In this document: positions 1 to 10,150 of the stretch, piece after piece
Layout: each line of letters begins with the position of its first letter
Numbering within the stretch: the first letter of the stretch is position 1
Assembly (NCBI GenBank): GCA_013368315.1
Contig: JAACJM010000004.1
Location: forward strand, 1,231,518-1,295,517
DNA length: 64,000 nucleotides
Direction of reading: 5' to 3'
Source of the DNA: Tetrapyrgos nigripes
Taxonomy: Eukaryota; Basidiomycota; Agaricomycetes; Agaricales; Campanellaceae
Position numbers and translations under genes: made by a program
The notes under the pieces: model-generated
What the model was told of the DNA's origin: nothing
Database searches by the model: none
The model's input: the letters and a program-made list of their open reading frames with translations, nothing else

Positions 1-1270
1 TGCACGTACACACAACGCATATGGCAAAAACCCCCGCGATGAACGTCTGGAGATATCTTTCGGATTTCTAATTGATGAGTTTTCGAGACACGATGATGCA
101 TTCTACATACCCGCTGAGACTAGTTCGATTCGATAGCACACTCCACGGAACCTGCAGATGGTTTTTCTCATCAGTTGGTAGTGTGAATAAGATTAGGATT
201 TCAGATACCAATGGATATCGAGCCACTTTCGCTTCATATGCCATAAACATCAATAACCCAACAACACCAACGATGAGAGGGACTAGAATGTGATACGAAT
301 CCCATGGATATCGTACTCCTGCCCAAGTAAGGGCTATAGTGATCGATGTCGTACTTCCCATGACAAGAGCATTACCACTTTGAAATTTGCCGGTCTTAGT
401 GTAGGAAAGATATTGAGTGGATTGTAACTTACATCCAGTCCAGACGCATTATCTTTTCTGAAAATCTCCCTTCTGGTGTCGGTAATCGCATGAAAAACAG
501 CGTGCTAAGAGCAGCAATACCAGCAAGTGGAAGATTCAAGTCTGTCGAAAGGCAATTAATCGATCCGCTCTCGATATCGTGGTTAAAATTTCGGCAACTT
601 ACAGAACAACCATCTCCACGCACCACCCGAGGCAAGTGCGCCCCCAATAAGAGGTCCCACAATATTTGATATTGCCCATGTCCTGCAAGTTTCGAGCTAG
701 TCAAAAAAGTAGTCATTTACCACTTCAAATTACGTACAATCCAAATACTGTCGCATAGACACCGCGCTCTTCCAACGAAACGAGGTCTGCTAGAATGATG
801 TTTGACACTGACTGAATACCACTTGCTCCTAGGCCCTGGATGGTGCGTCCGGAAATCATAGCAGCGATGTTATTTGACGCTCCACACACAGCACTCCCCA
901 CCGCGAACAGAGCAATGCTGACCAGAAGCGCAGGTCGTCTTCCAAATACCTCCGCTAGACCACCGCAAAGAGGCAAGAAGGCAGTCGAGGCTAGTGCATA
1001 AGCCGATCCAATCCATACAAAGTCTGTCGTGTTGAGCGCATTCGCAATGGTGGGAAGGACAGTGGAAATCGCGGACAATTCCAATGCAGCAAGGAAGAGA
1101 GCGAGATTCAAGGTGATGAAGATGACCCAGAAAACGGTCCCTTTTTTGGAGGACCTGGAATTAGTCGGTATATTAGCAGGGACATCTGAGCTGTCGGACA
1201 TGTTGAGTGAGGAATACGAAGATGGGTTTAACGAAGCTGAAAGCGCTAAAAGTACCTCTTCTGCGGTCAA
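1..1270 (-). CDS. MFS transporter, DHA2/14-spanner drug-exporter type (3' end cut by window)
   Basis: A proton-coupled efflux permease of the plasma membrane is the likely product. The first exon (from 1270, or from an inner Met at 1201) gives a polar N-terminus followed by membrane helices and the MFS signatures GRRPAL (motif A loop) and GRTIQGLGASG. After an intron at about 731-680 the frame continues with TWAISNIVGPLIGGALASGG, which is motif C of drug:H+ antiporters. Further exons near 605-430 and 361-70 carry more helices, and the frame runs off the left edge through TFIAGVFAICVV. Homologues have about 14 helices, so roughly the last third is missing. Substrate cannot be inferred. Family assignment is strong; the start choice is not. 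It is divergent from the prenyltransferase gene at 1920. Confidence 0.8.
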
Positions 1271-1919
1271 CCGTCAGCTCGTAAGAAGCGGATAAGGCAT
1301 TTGCCGAACGGTCTGCCGAGCCAGCTTGCTTGCGGTAGCTTGCTTGCTGGCAGGAGCTTCTATCTGGTTTACGGCTCTTGAGAACGATCTGATGGAAAAC
1401 GTACTGTGATTGTTCCTGGAAGGTTCAGATGAATATTTCAACGTAAGTTACTTACCGTTCGGTTGAGTGACGGCGACTGGGGGTCGGCAATAAGTACCTG
1501 TAGGTTAAGCCCTGCGAAGTTCCGCCCTTCTCTGAAGGCACGTCAATAACGATAAACATGCTAAGAAAGGGTTTAGGATATGTAACACGGTGATTCGAGA
1601 CGATGTAGGTGATGGAACAAAAATTCGGCAGAGACAAACAATGCCAAATATGCCGGTCACTGCGGTCATCGTACTAGCATTTGACGATAATCACTCCAGG
1701 GCTTAGGGATTTCACCTGCTACTCGCTCCTGGGCTATAGATCTCAAATCACCGCCGTTGATTTTCCAAAACCTTCTTGGGCGTGAATTGACTGGTCTCCA
1801 TCTCAGATCATGAGAGGCAGTGAATCAAATGTCAAGCGATCCACCGTGGTCGTTTTGGGAAGTATGGTGCTCTACTTATACAGTGCTGATCCGTTTTGAT
1901 TTTCCTAAGAGCTGCTGTT

Positions 1920-3147
1920 ATGCCTCATCATCCCCAAGCCTTCCACCACGAACTTGATCGCCACATATCCCAGTTGCAGATTAATCTGCTCGAGGATACC
2001 ACCTCCTCAATACCGATTGTCACCACGATCTCCCAGTATTACTTCAAGAAGGCTTCTGGCAAAAAGCTTCGACCACGGCTTGTATTACTGGTTGCAATGT
2101 CAACGATCCCATACACTGCAAAGGGGGATATTTCAGGTATCGTTGCTATTAGTACAGTCAGCACAACGCGATATCTAATCTTGCTAAAGATCTGATCTCT
2201 CCTCATCGTGATTTAGCTGAAGTAGTGGAGATGATCCACGTAGCCTCAGTAAGTCATATTAACTCAATTGTTTGGGTTTATCACCTCAGACGTCTTGCAG
2301 CTCCTTCATGATGACGTCCTCGACGAGTCTCCCATCCGGCGAGGCTCTCCGTCTGCGCCGGTAACATTTGGAAACAAGAAGACAGTCTTGGGAGGTGATT
2401 ACCTTCTCGGACGCGCAATGAGAAAATGTGCAAACCTGGCCAAATCATGCCGTCACAAAACTGGTCGCAGATGTCGTCTCCACATTAGTTGAAGGAGAAC
2501 TTCGTCAGGCTTCCGATTCTGTGAGGTATACAGTTACAGAATGGGACGCCGATTTTTGGGTCTCGTACCTGGAGAAGACTTACATGAAGACGGCAAGTTT
2601 ATTTGCGGATTCTCTTCGAGCTTCCGTGCTTCTGTGGGGGCCTGATGTTCCAGACCAATGGATAGAGGCCGCCAGCTCTTATGGAAAGCAGCTAGGTATG
2701 GCATTCCAGGTTCGTCGATAATTCACCATTCTTCATGTCGCAGGGAATTGACCCGACAACAGATTGCCGATGACATTCTCGATTATCTGCCAGTTGAACC
2801 TGGCTGCACATCTAAACCCTATGGCGTTGATCTCAAATTGGGACTTATAACAGCGCCGCTGTTCTTTGCTGTCCAAGAGAATCCTAGTATCATGGACGAT
2901 GTGACTACGGGAGAAGCAACGGAAAAGGCAAGCTTCCGCACTTTTATCTTCAATAAGGTACAGAATCTCAACTTGTTTATTTCAGATCATTGCTGCTGTG
3001 AGGGAGACAAACGCGCTGAAGCGCTCGAGGGAGCTCGTGAAGGCATACGTTGACCAAGCTAAGAGTGCACTCAGCGTTCTTCCCGACTCTGATGCCAAGT
3101 CCTGTCTGTTGATGATCGCCGAAAAGTTGGTACATCATGATACATGA
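1920..3147 (+). CDS. COQ1: Trans-polyprenyl diphosphate synthase (ubiquinone side chain), with an apparent 1-nt frameshift
   Basis: This enzyme condenses isopentenyl diphosphate into the long prenyl tail of ubiquinone, in mitochondria. The first Asp-rich motif is [10 protein letters not shown] (about 2290-2330), followed by RRGSPSAP and GGDYLLGRA. The second is IADDILDY (about 2761-2790), reached by splicing out about 58 nt ending at 2760. Start ATG 1920 gives [16 protein letters not shown]; no clear targeting peptide is visible, so an upstream exon is possible. In the exon near 2400-2500 the frame has to change around A-run 2442-2444 to link ...CANLA to [12 protein letters not shown]; one base too many explains it. 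The C-terminus ([17 protein letters not shown]...) is recognisable but ends early at TGA 3145-3147. Family confidence is high; exact exon set moderate. Confidence 0.85.
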
Positions 3148-3329
3148 AATGATATTGTGGCGAATAGTTGTAAGATACAGTAGCGTACAAAGTTCGTAGA
3201 GTCCGAAGATACCTCCATAAACAAACATTACAACTCGTCAATGTGAAGGTGGTGAAGCATTATCAAAACAAAAGAGTTATATGAAGTCGAAATCAAATTT
3301 AAAGGTGTGTGTCAGGAAGGCCTGACCGT

Positions 3330-4103
3330 TTAGTAGGCAGCTGTGCCTGTCGCCGTCCTATTCCTCCTGTACCGACCAAAGATACCACATCCACTGGCGC
3401 AGGTACCGAGCAAGAGAGCCACAAGAGCACCAAGCGTCAACCAATTGGCATTTCCATATTCTGCTTGGGTACCTTGATCTCTGAACCGGTTACGTGCAAT
3501 GCCGAAAAGAACCATGTCTAGCACAAAGGCGATAAAGGTAATGATAGTAGCGAGAGCGGCGAGCAGAGTCATAATCACGGTTCCTGCTCGGTGATATCCC
3601 ACTCCACAAAGTCCAAATAAGACTGCGAGGCCGGCAAGTCCAGCAGCTAGAGTAAGATCATTAGGGGCACGTCGAAATGTCGTCATATGCATTGCTACAC
3701 ACCAATGGGATGCAGAATAAGAGTTTTGGTGAGATTCTCGATGATCTTTGTGTTGATTCGGCTGTCACTAGAGTGAAAGAGGAGGCGTAAGAGGAGAATT
3801 CAAGTAAGAAAAAGATGCAACACATACTCGAATCCAAGTTGAGACGGATTGACGAATTCATAACCAATATGAGTTCCCGAGCCGGTGAATCCAAACACTC
3901 CATAATGGACCTCATTCGCACCGCGGCCAACGTTTAGGAAGGAGATATGTTCCCATGTTGGCGATGATACACAGACCTAGACGCAAGTAGTCTAAGTACA
4001 GTGTGTTTCGACTTGACAACATAAACAGTGAACGTACGAAGATTAACAGAACTGTGGCGGCGAAGCAGAGGAAGAGTCCTGGAACTGCTGGGGATGCAGG
4101 CAT
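3330..4103 (-). CDS. SUR7/PalI family four-TM membrane protein (copy A)
   Basis: Predicted plasma-membrane protein of the SUR7/PalI (Rim9) family, whose members sit in eisosome domains or help alkaline-pH signalling. Exon 1 starts at 4103 with MPASPAVPGLFLCFAATVLL, a first membrane helix. A middle exon near 3960-3833 reads VHYGVFGFTGSGTHIGYEF, a short exon near 3775-3700 reads IIENLTKTLILHPI, and the last exon to 3330 holds three more helices and the family signature AEYGNANWLTLGALVALLL. The tail is basic (GRYRRNR). At least three introns. A second member of the same family lies at 13961-14759 with the matching segments EHLTKLFFLHPIS and AEYGNGLWLTLGAFLAL. Which of the two roles it plays cannot be told from sequence. 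Confidence 0.75.
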
Positions 4104-4559
4104 AGTGGAGTAGTCGTGAGGTGGCTGAGATGGTCCGACCGTAAGGTGAATGAAGAAAATTGTTGCCGGAGCTTCTTATACAGGGGGATAATTATGACGT
4201 CGCCGTCCTCCTATGACGCGCACTACGCACTCTTTACTCGTATGTAAATTTTCTATTACTTATATTGAATATTTGAACCAGGCACAATAGCTCCGCAGTG
4301 AGGGATTGCATGTGGAGCAATACGAATCGGAATCCCAAGAGGTCTGTCCTGCCGCGAACAGCTGCGGCCAAGAATATCCAAAGAAATTTTGGATGAGAAT
4401 AAATTTCGGGTTTTTGCTACTCCATATAGAAGTTCGGCATACAAACGGTCCCATATGGAGTAGTCCGGCCATTGTGGAAATATTCGAGATTTACTCTAGT
4501 TCAAAAATGCCCCACGTGATGTGTTCAGTCCTAACACTCGCGATCGCGAACTGGTGGCA

Positions 4560-5478
4560 ATGGAAAATCCTTCCTCTGCCAATTCTCTCGGTCTGGACTT
4601 TAATAATCTCTCCATAAAGGACGCTGCAGGCGAAACTCCCCTCCCACCCAACAAACAACTCATTCTGCTACCACAGAAGTCAAATCTCCAAGTACCGAAT
4701 CTCCCGCCTCAGAACAGCCTCCTACCGATACCTCCAACTCCAATAAAGCCAATCATGAATCCAAGGAACGCAAAAAACCTTACGTGAACCCGGAACGCGT
4801 CAACACTGGTGGCACTCAGCGGGTAAGTCTGCACTAATCCCGTTATGAAAACATCGGTCTATATCGGAACTTTCAGGATAAACTAAGTGAAGAGGAATTG
4901 GCTGAACGTATGGGACGTATTAGGCAGCAGAATGAGAAGATTAAGCAACGTCGATTGGTGCGTATCGCCACTCACCCAAGATGAAAGGTGACTGAGTCGT
5001 CGGCGCGTAGGATGTACAAGCCGACGAGGATGCATTCAAGAAAACACAAGAAGTGGAAAAGGCCAAGCAAGCACGGAATCGCAAAGTCCAGGAATCCGTG
5101 GACAATGCTCGGGAGCAGAATGCCAAGAGGAAAATGGACAAGGTTCAGAGTCGGGAATGGGATTCAGGAAAGCCTGCTTCGGACTGGAAGGCAAAGGGAC
5201 AAAACCCTCCTTCAAAGCAGCAAACGTCGGAAAGTGCAGGCAAGGAAGACGGGGAGGCTGATGAGTCGTCGGCATCTCAGAATGATTCGCCTTCAGGTCA
5301 ATGGACACGGGGTGCTCCTCGTGGTTTTAATCGAGGAAGAGTTCGTGGAAGAGGTCGTGGCCGAGGAGGTGCCAACTCGAGAGGTGTGGCGAAGAACGAA
5401 GGTTCGCCGACAATCGAACGTTCAGCTCCTCCAGAGACGAAAGCTGCTGCAAATGCGGAACAAGCTGCGACATCATGA
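4560..5478 (+). CDS. CCDC9-like coiled-coil protein with RGG box, apparent frameshift in exon 1
   Basis: A probable RNA-binding protein. Exon 2 (4877-4957) encodes DKLSEEELAERMGRIRQQNE, resembling the N-terminal motif of metazoan CCDC9 proteins. Exon 3 (5011-5478) encodes a charged coiled coil (EVEKAKQARNRKVQ), then an arginine-glycine box with RGAPRGFNRGRVRGRGRGRG, then a Ser/Pro/Ala tail. Exon 1 ends at 4822 before a GTAAGT donor. From ATG 4560 the frame reads MENPSSANSLGLDFNNLSIKD but must switch by one base in the C-rich stretch 4637-4650 to join the frame that reaches the donor (THSATTEVKSPS...NTGGTQR). Either a base is missing here or the start lies in an unseen upstream exon. Function in fungi is not known to me; the CCDC9 link is by motif only. 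Confidence 0.6.
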
Positions 5479-5615
5479 GGAGAAACTTGTCCCCATACCG
5501 TAAAGTAATTTATTCCTTCAATCTTGAAACTTGTAAATATATGTCAGTCTATGGTCTTGCTCATTGGGAAATTGCGTTATGTATACTGTAAGAGAGTGAC
5601 TAAGACACGTCTTGA

Positions 5616-7002
5616 ATGGCAACTCTCATGTCCAAGTTGACCACACCACCTGTTTTCAAACGGTTCTCTTTGGTCCTTGTCCAACTAGGTGGTGTTAGTG
5701 CTAACAAGGCTGATAATCTCAAACATGCTCGCGAAATGATCCTGAAAGCTGCTGGGAAGAAACCCGATCTAATTGTCCTCCCCGTAAGGTTTTGGATTTT
5801 ACTACTACAGTGACACTCTCCAATTCTCCTATGGTTATAGGAATGCTTCAACTCACCTTATGGCCACGTCCATTTCCCGGTATACGCTGAAAAGATTGGT
5901 TATGTCCCTGGAACTTCCTATAATCTTGCCCAGAGTGAAAGTGACTCTGTAAAGATGTTATCTTCCGTCGCGAAAGAAATTGGGACGTGGATTATTGGAG
6001 GTGAGTATCTAGACATCATATTCCTTTGCTGGGTTCTTCTCACAGATATCTGTAGGATCCATCCCTGAGCGAGATGCTGATCAAGTATACAACACATGCA
6101 CAGTGTACAATCCGCAAGGTATATCTGATGCTTATTGATCTCGTTTACTCGTTTTCACATCAGGTTTATACAGGTGAATTGGTAGCATTACATCGAAAAG
6201 TACATCTCTTCGATATAGACATTCCCGGGAAGATCAAGTTCAAGGTCAGTCCTCGAAAATCCTCACAGATTGTATAAAAGCGGCCTCAACTGCACCTACA
6301 CAGGAAAGTGAAACCTTGACCGGCGGCAATACCATCAACTTCTTTGATACAGGTAAACTTGTCTTCCATTCGTCAATATAGACCTGCGTTTGACAGACCT
6401 TTTTCAGAATTTGCGCGAGTCGGCCTCGGGATCTGCTATGATGTACGCTTTCCGGAGCAGGCCGCGATCCTAGCTCGTCAAGGTAGGTTGACCAAATGAT
6501 CATGCTCTGATTGGCACTAACGTTACAGATAGGATGCCACATTCTCATCTATCCTGGTGCTTTCAACCTCACGACGGGGCCTTTGCATTGGGAACTTCTG
6601 CAACGCGCTCGAGCAGTAGACAACCAAGTTTACTTTGCAATGTGTAGTCCTGCGAGAGATATGAGTGCTGGGTATCATGCGGTACGTGGTTGATCAAGTT
6701 CTTTCTAATTCCTTTTCTACCTTTTCTGCTCATTAACTTGGTGTTTTTAATGCAGTGGGGACACTCCATGGTTGTCGATCCTATGTATGTCGCTGGATAT
6801 TTGCAAGTCTTTCGCAATAGATTAAGACGGTTTCCCTCTTTCTTTTCTCTTTAGGGCCAAAGTGTTGGGTGAAGCGCAGGACGGAGAAGAAATTGTCTAC
6901 GTCGACATTGATCCAGAAACCTTTGATAGCGCAAGAGCGGGTATCCCAGTGACACAACAGAGGAGATTTGACGTGTATCCAGATGTCAATGCTGCAAGAT
7001 AG
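5616..7002 (+). CDS. NIT3: Nitrilase-superfamily omega-amidase (NIT2/Nit3 type)
   Basis: Omega-amidase hydrolyses alpha-ketoglutaramate and alpha-ketosuccinamate to the 2-oxoacid and ammonia, closing the glutamine transaminase cycle. Nine exons can be joined without a frame break (5616-5783, 5841-6000, 6056-6118, 6174-6244, 6304-6352, 6408-6482, 6533-6681, 6756-6784, 6855-7002), giving 303 residues, the usual size. The catalytic triad is visible: Glu in [10 protein letters not shown], Lys in [13 protein letters not shown], and Cys in [20 protein letters not shown] and WGHSMVVDP are also typical. The segment GNTINFFDT matches the Nit2 branch more than the Nit1/Nft branch. It lies 137 bp downstream of the CCDC9-like gene on the same strand. 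Confidence 0.92.
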
Positions 7003-7641
7003 TCCTTGGATGGTATATGTAAATGTTATTTTGTGTGCTACATTGATTGTCAAGACGTCGTCGACGTCCTCTATACCTTGATACTTCCGTTGAAGGCCGC
7101 CGTCCTTGACGTACAAGATGCTGCAGCATGGACACTTCAGTTTCGAGGGTAATCCGCATGATAGTTGTGGAAGCCGGCCGACGGTGGTGATCCAAGTTGG
7201 CACAGCTAGACAGATGCTCAGCACGTTTGTTTGCAAGATAAAGTACATCGACTGGTATACAAAAGCAACGCAGCGATAGAGATACAGGAACGGAATCATG
7301 AGAAGGTTCAAAACCCCCGAAGAAAAAACATATGAAAGACAGCACCATAGTTCGCAACAAGCGACAAGATCACTCGCTCGGAAGAAAAAGTCCATCAACG
7401 AAGGGAAGCATGCCCAGCGCACCGCAAAAGAAAAGTCTGCCAAAAAGGCTAGTAGTCATGATGTGGCACTAGAGTATGTAGTGTAGATAACAAATAAATA
7501 ATATCCATAAAATCGTTAAGAACTCACAGAGGGAGTTATGCACCCTCCATCATCCAACATATTCCTATTCTGCTCCAGCTACCAGAACTACAAGTACATC
7601 GCACCCATCTCATGACCATTTCCAGAATCACAATCCACATC
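7003..7641. other. Intergenic stretch without a supported gene
   Basis: Lies between the omega-amidase stop and the stop of the SH3 membrane protein, so it should hold both 3' ends. A 62-codon Lys-rich open frame at 7298-7486 (+) and long minus-strand frames are present, but none has a recognisable domain or matching splice partners. Confidence 0.4.
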
Positions 7642-8694
7642 TCACATTCTCCCATGAATTCCAGAACCCACCAGACTACTTGCTCTCCTTTCCGGTCCTA
7701 CTCCTATACCAAATTCCGAAGCTCTTCCGGCTACGGGAGACAATGTTGATGGCGTCGAGTCACCATAACACTCCGAGGGAACCATACCCTCCTCACAAGT
7801 ACTCGTCTTTATACACAAACTCCAACCATCATCATACTCCTGCACAACCCACAGAGAATCTCCAGGGACGATCCTTAGTTCATCCGGGAGACTCGGTACA
7901 AATGTACCCCGGACCGTAACCATTTTTGACGAATTATTCATGGGAGTCATGACAGCAGGAGTGGCGGCCAGCGGGGTTGTAGCTATGGGAGCTGGATGTG
8001 GGACCGTGTGTGGGCTTATCGCGACGTCGCTGAAGTCGGTGTAGTCGGACGTCGGGTAAGTATAAGTCCCGCGGACAGGTTGGAGAGGTGGTAGATTCGA
8101 TGCTTGGGCTGTAAACTTTTCGTCAGTTATCCCATTTGCAAACGCGTAGCCATCCTTCATGCCGCCGCCGCCGCCCTCAATCCCTCCTTTAGCCCATGTC
8201 GCGTTGCCCCTATTATTTTGCCGGCGTTGGGAATGAAGCCGGCGATATAGGAAGAAGGCGAATAACAGTAAGAGGAGAACGATTCCGAGAACGATTCCGG
8301 CTATAGCGCCTCCGCTTAGACCGTTAGAATTTGAGCTACCGCCATTGGTTGGCGTATTGTCCTGACCGGCAGAGGTATTGCCAATCGAAGGTGCGATCGA
8401 GGGTGAGGGATTTGCAGCAGGTGTAGTAGATACACTTGTAGTACTCTGAGAGGATAACGGCGAAAGGGATAAGGATAGTTGGGAAGACGTCACTGGAGGA
8501 GGAGGAGGAGGAGGAGGAGGAGGAGGAGTTGGAGATGGTACAATGACGGAAGACACTGGCGCGGAGAACGTCGATTTAATGGTGATGACCACTGGAGTGC
8601 CGACCGTTTGAACAGGTTGCAAGCCATCTGCTGTAGGAGGAGTGGCTTGCTGCCTCTTGGCCCGCACAGCGGGTAGATGCCGTGCAACGACCAT
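7642..8694 (-). CDS. Single-pass membrane protein with cytoplasmic C-terminal SH3 domain
   Basis: A single 350-codon exon. The N-terminal half is a Ser/Thr/Pro-rich, probably O-glycosylated ectodomain containing a run of about 12 prolines (encoded by GGA/GGT repeats on the plus strand near 8494-8530). A membrane helix follows (GGAIAGIVLGIVLLLLLFAF, residues about 128-147) with a basic stop-transfer YRRLHSQRRQ. The cytoplasmic tail ends in an SH3 domain (about residues 257-312) with VRGTFVPSLPDELRI, GDSLWVVQEYDDGWSLC and GMVPSECY, the ALYDY, WW and SxxY core positions. The layout recalls fungal surface sensors or scaffold proteins that recruit Pro-rich partners, but no specific orthologue is claimed. 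There is no obvious signal peptide at the start, so a short upstream exon may be missing. Confidence 0.8.
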   Translation of the reverse strand: MVVARHLPAVRAKRQQATPPTADGLQPVQTVGTPVVITIKSTFSAPVSSVIVPSPTPPPPPPPPPPPVTSSQLSLSLSPLSSQSTTSVSTTPAANPSPSIAPSIGNTSAGQDNTPTNGGSSNSNGLSGGAIAGIVLGIVLLLLLFAFFLYRRLHSQRRQNNRGNATWAKGGIEGGGGGMKDGYAFANGITDEKFTAQASNLPPLQPVRGTYTYPTSDYTDFSDVAISPHTVPHPAPIATTPLAATPAVMTPMNNSSKMVTVRGTFVPSLPDELRIVPGDSLWVVQEYDDGWSLCIKTSTCEEGMVPSECYGDSTPSTLSPVAGRASEFGIGVGPERRASSLVGSGIHGRM

Positions 8695-10150
8695 GTGAAA
8701 GTCGAGTTGTAGAGCAAGCTCGGGAGAAACGAGTGAAACGTATCAAGGCCGTGAAATGAAAGGGCAAAGATACAAGTGGGACGCCAGTCGATAGCGAATG
8801 AAAGAAAGAAGGAAGATGAAAGATGAAAAGAGGACTAAGGGAAAATTGACCAGAGAAGGTAATATTCCATGGATTCATGACCTATTATTATAGACCAGGT
8901 CTCCACCCGGTAACCTTCATCAATCTGCCACACTGCCTTTCCACTTTGACTGTTCCTGTCATGCTCTCCAAAGCCGGTTCTTGGGAGGTTTGTGAAGTCA
9001 AAAGACGAGTTGCTATCCACTTGCAGTGAACACCTTTTCATCCAACTTCAGAAAATTTTCTGCGCGTTCATCAAGTAGATCTCTTGGTTCGAAAGTGGTA
9101 CAGGGACGAACAAGTTACTGGACAGCTATTTCACCGACTTGTGATTTTTTGCCCACTCTTTCATCCAAACAACGATGTATGACACCAATTTAAATACCTC
9201 TCAGTTCGGGGCACTCGGACGACTACCGGAGGTTGCAAGCAAATCTGCAAGTCATGATTATTCAGTGCAAGCTCATGGATATGATCCAACCATGGTCGCA
9301 AGTCTGTTCTGGCACAGTGACCATCTGTTCTGGTGTTGCTTTAACTTCCGGGAACTGAGGCAGCGGACGAACCGACGATTGAGGCACGATAATTACAAGA
9401 TGATTTTGGAGCAATCTTCATATTGTCTGCGCTTTACTGTAGTGTCATAATTGACTACATATCGAGGCCTAGCATCTAGACTTAGTCTGCCTCTAATAGT
9501 CTGTCCAGTAACGGATCATCTTCTGTCATGATCAAGATCCTCGCAGGGAGATTGAAGGAAGAGTGGGGGGCTTGGCGCTGATGTCGGTGGCCACAGGCAC
9601 CTAACCCACTTTGCTAATGCATCCGAATAGGCACAGTCCCAAAACAAGCCCTCTTTCGTGCTCCTAATAACCTACTCAGGCACTGTTCAAGCTAGCATCT
9701 GACGTCTTTCACAACCAGTGCACCCAGTAGCTTCTCTAACAGTGGACCAGACGGTGTGCACTCCAAATCGCAAATGCTGAACTGGACAGTTCTGTGGCTT
9801 ATGATATCTTGATGGTGACTAGACGAGGTATGTAGTACGCCAGAGTGCATGTCATGCAAGCAGATGCTCGAGATTGGCAATGCGCTGTGAGACAATTAAG
9901 TAGTGTTGTTCCTGATTTGATAGAAATTTCTTGACGACATTCCAAGATAACATTTGATGTACGAATAACCTGAACACTGACGAGTCCTCCATGAGGACGA
10001 GGAATAACCGATAGAGCCAAGGAGGCTCACCATGTGCAATTTATATACAGATATAGTGTAAAGAATCACTGGGGACTCAAGGTCAGCTTTATGAGGCCAA
10101 CCCAAAAAACTTCATCAACCTACAGGTCATGCAAAAGACCATCCTGCGTT
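8695..10150. other. 1.46-kb intergenic region, no supported gene
   Basis: Separates two minus-strand genes and should hold the promoter of the SH3 protein gene and the 3' end of APN2. Open frames of up to 91 codons occur on both strands (for example 9175-9450 plus and 9799-10020 minus) but show no domain, signal peptide or consistent splice sites. A strong small hairpin with arms GTCCTC/GAGGAC lies at about 9983-9997. Confidence 0.4.

Noticed and set aside
7298..7486. 62-codon Lys-rich open frame on the plus strand
   Set aside because: No domain, no good start context, low complexity, and lies in the 3' zones of two flanking genes.
9175..9450. 91-codon open frame on the plus strand
   Set aside because: No recognisable motif, signal peptide or splice partners.
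9976..10012. Hammerhead-ribozyme-like core: CTGACGA, then hairpin GTCCTC-CAT-GAGGAC, then GAGGAATAACC
   Set aside because: The essential GAA after stem II reads GAG, and no pairing arms for stems I and III or a UH cleavage site could be found. Probably chance.
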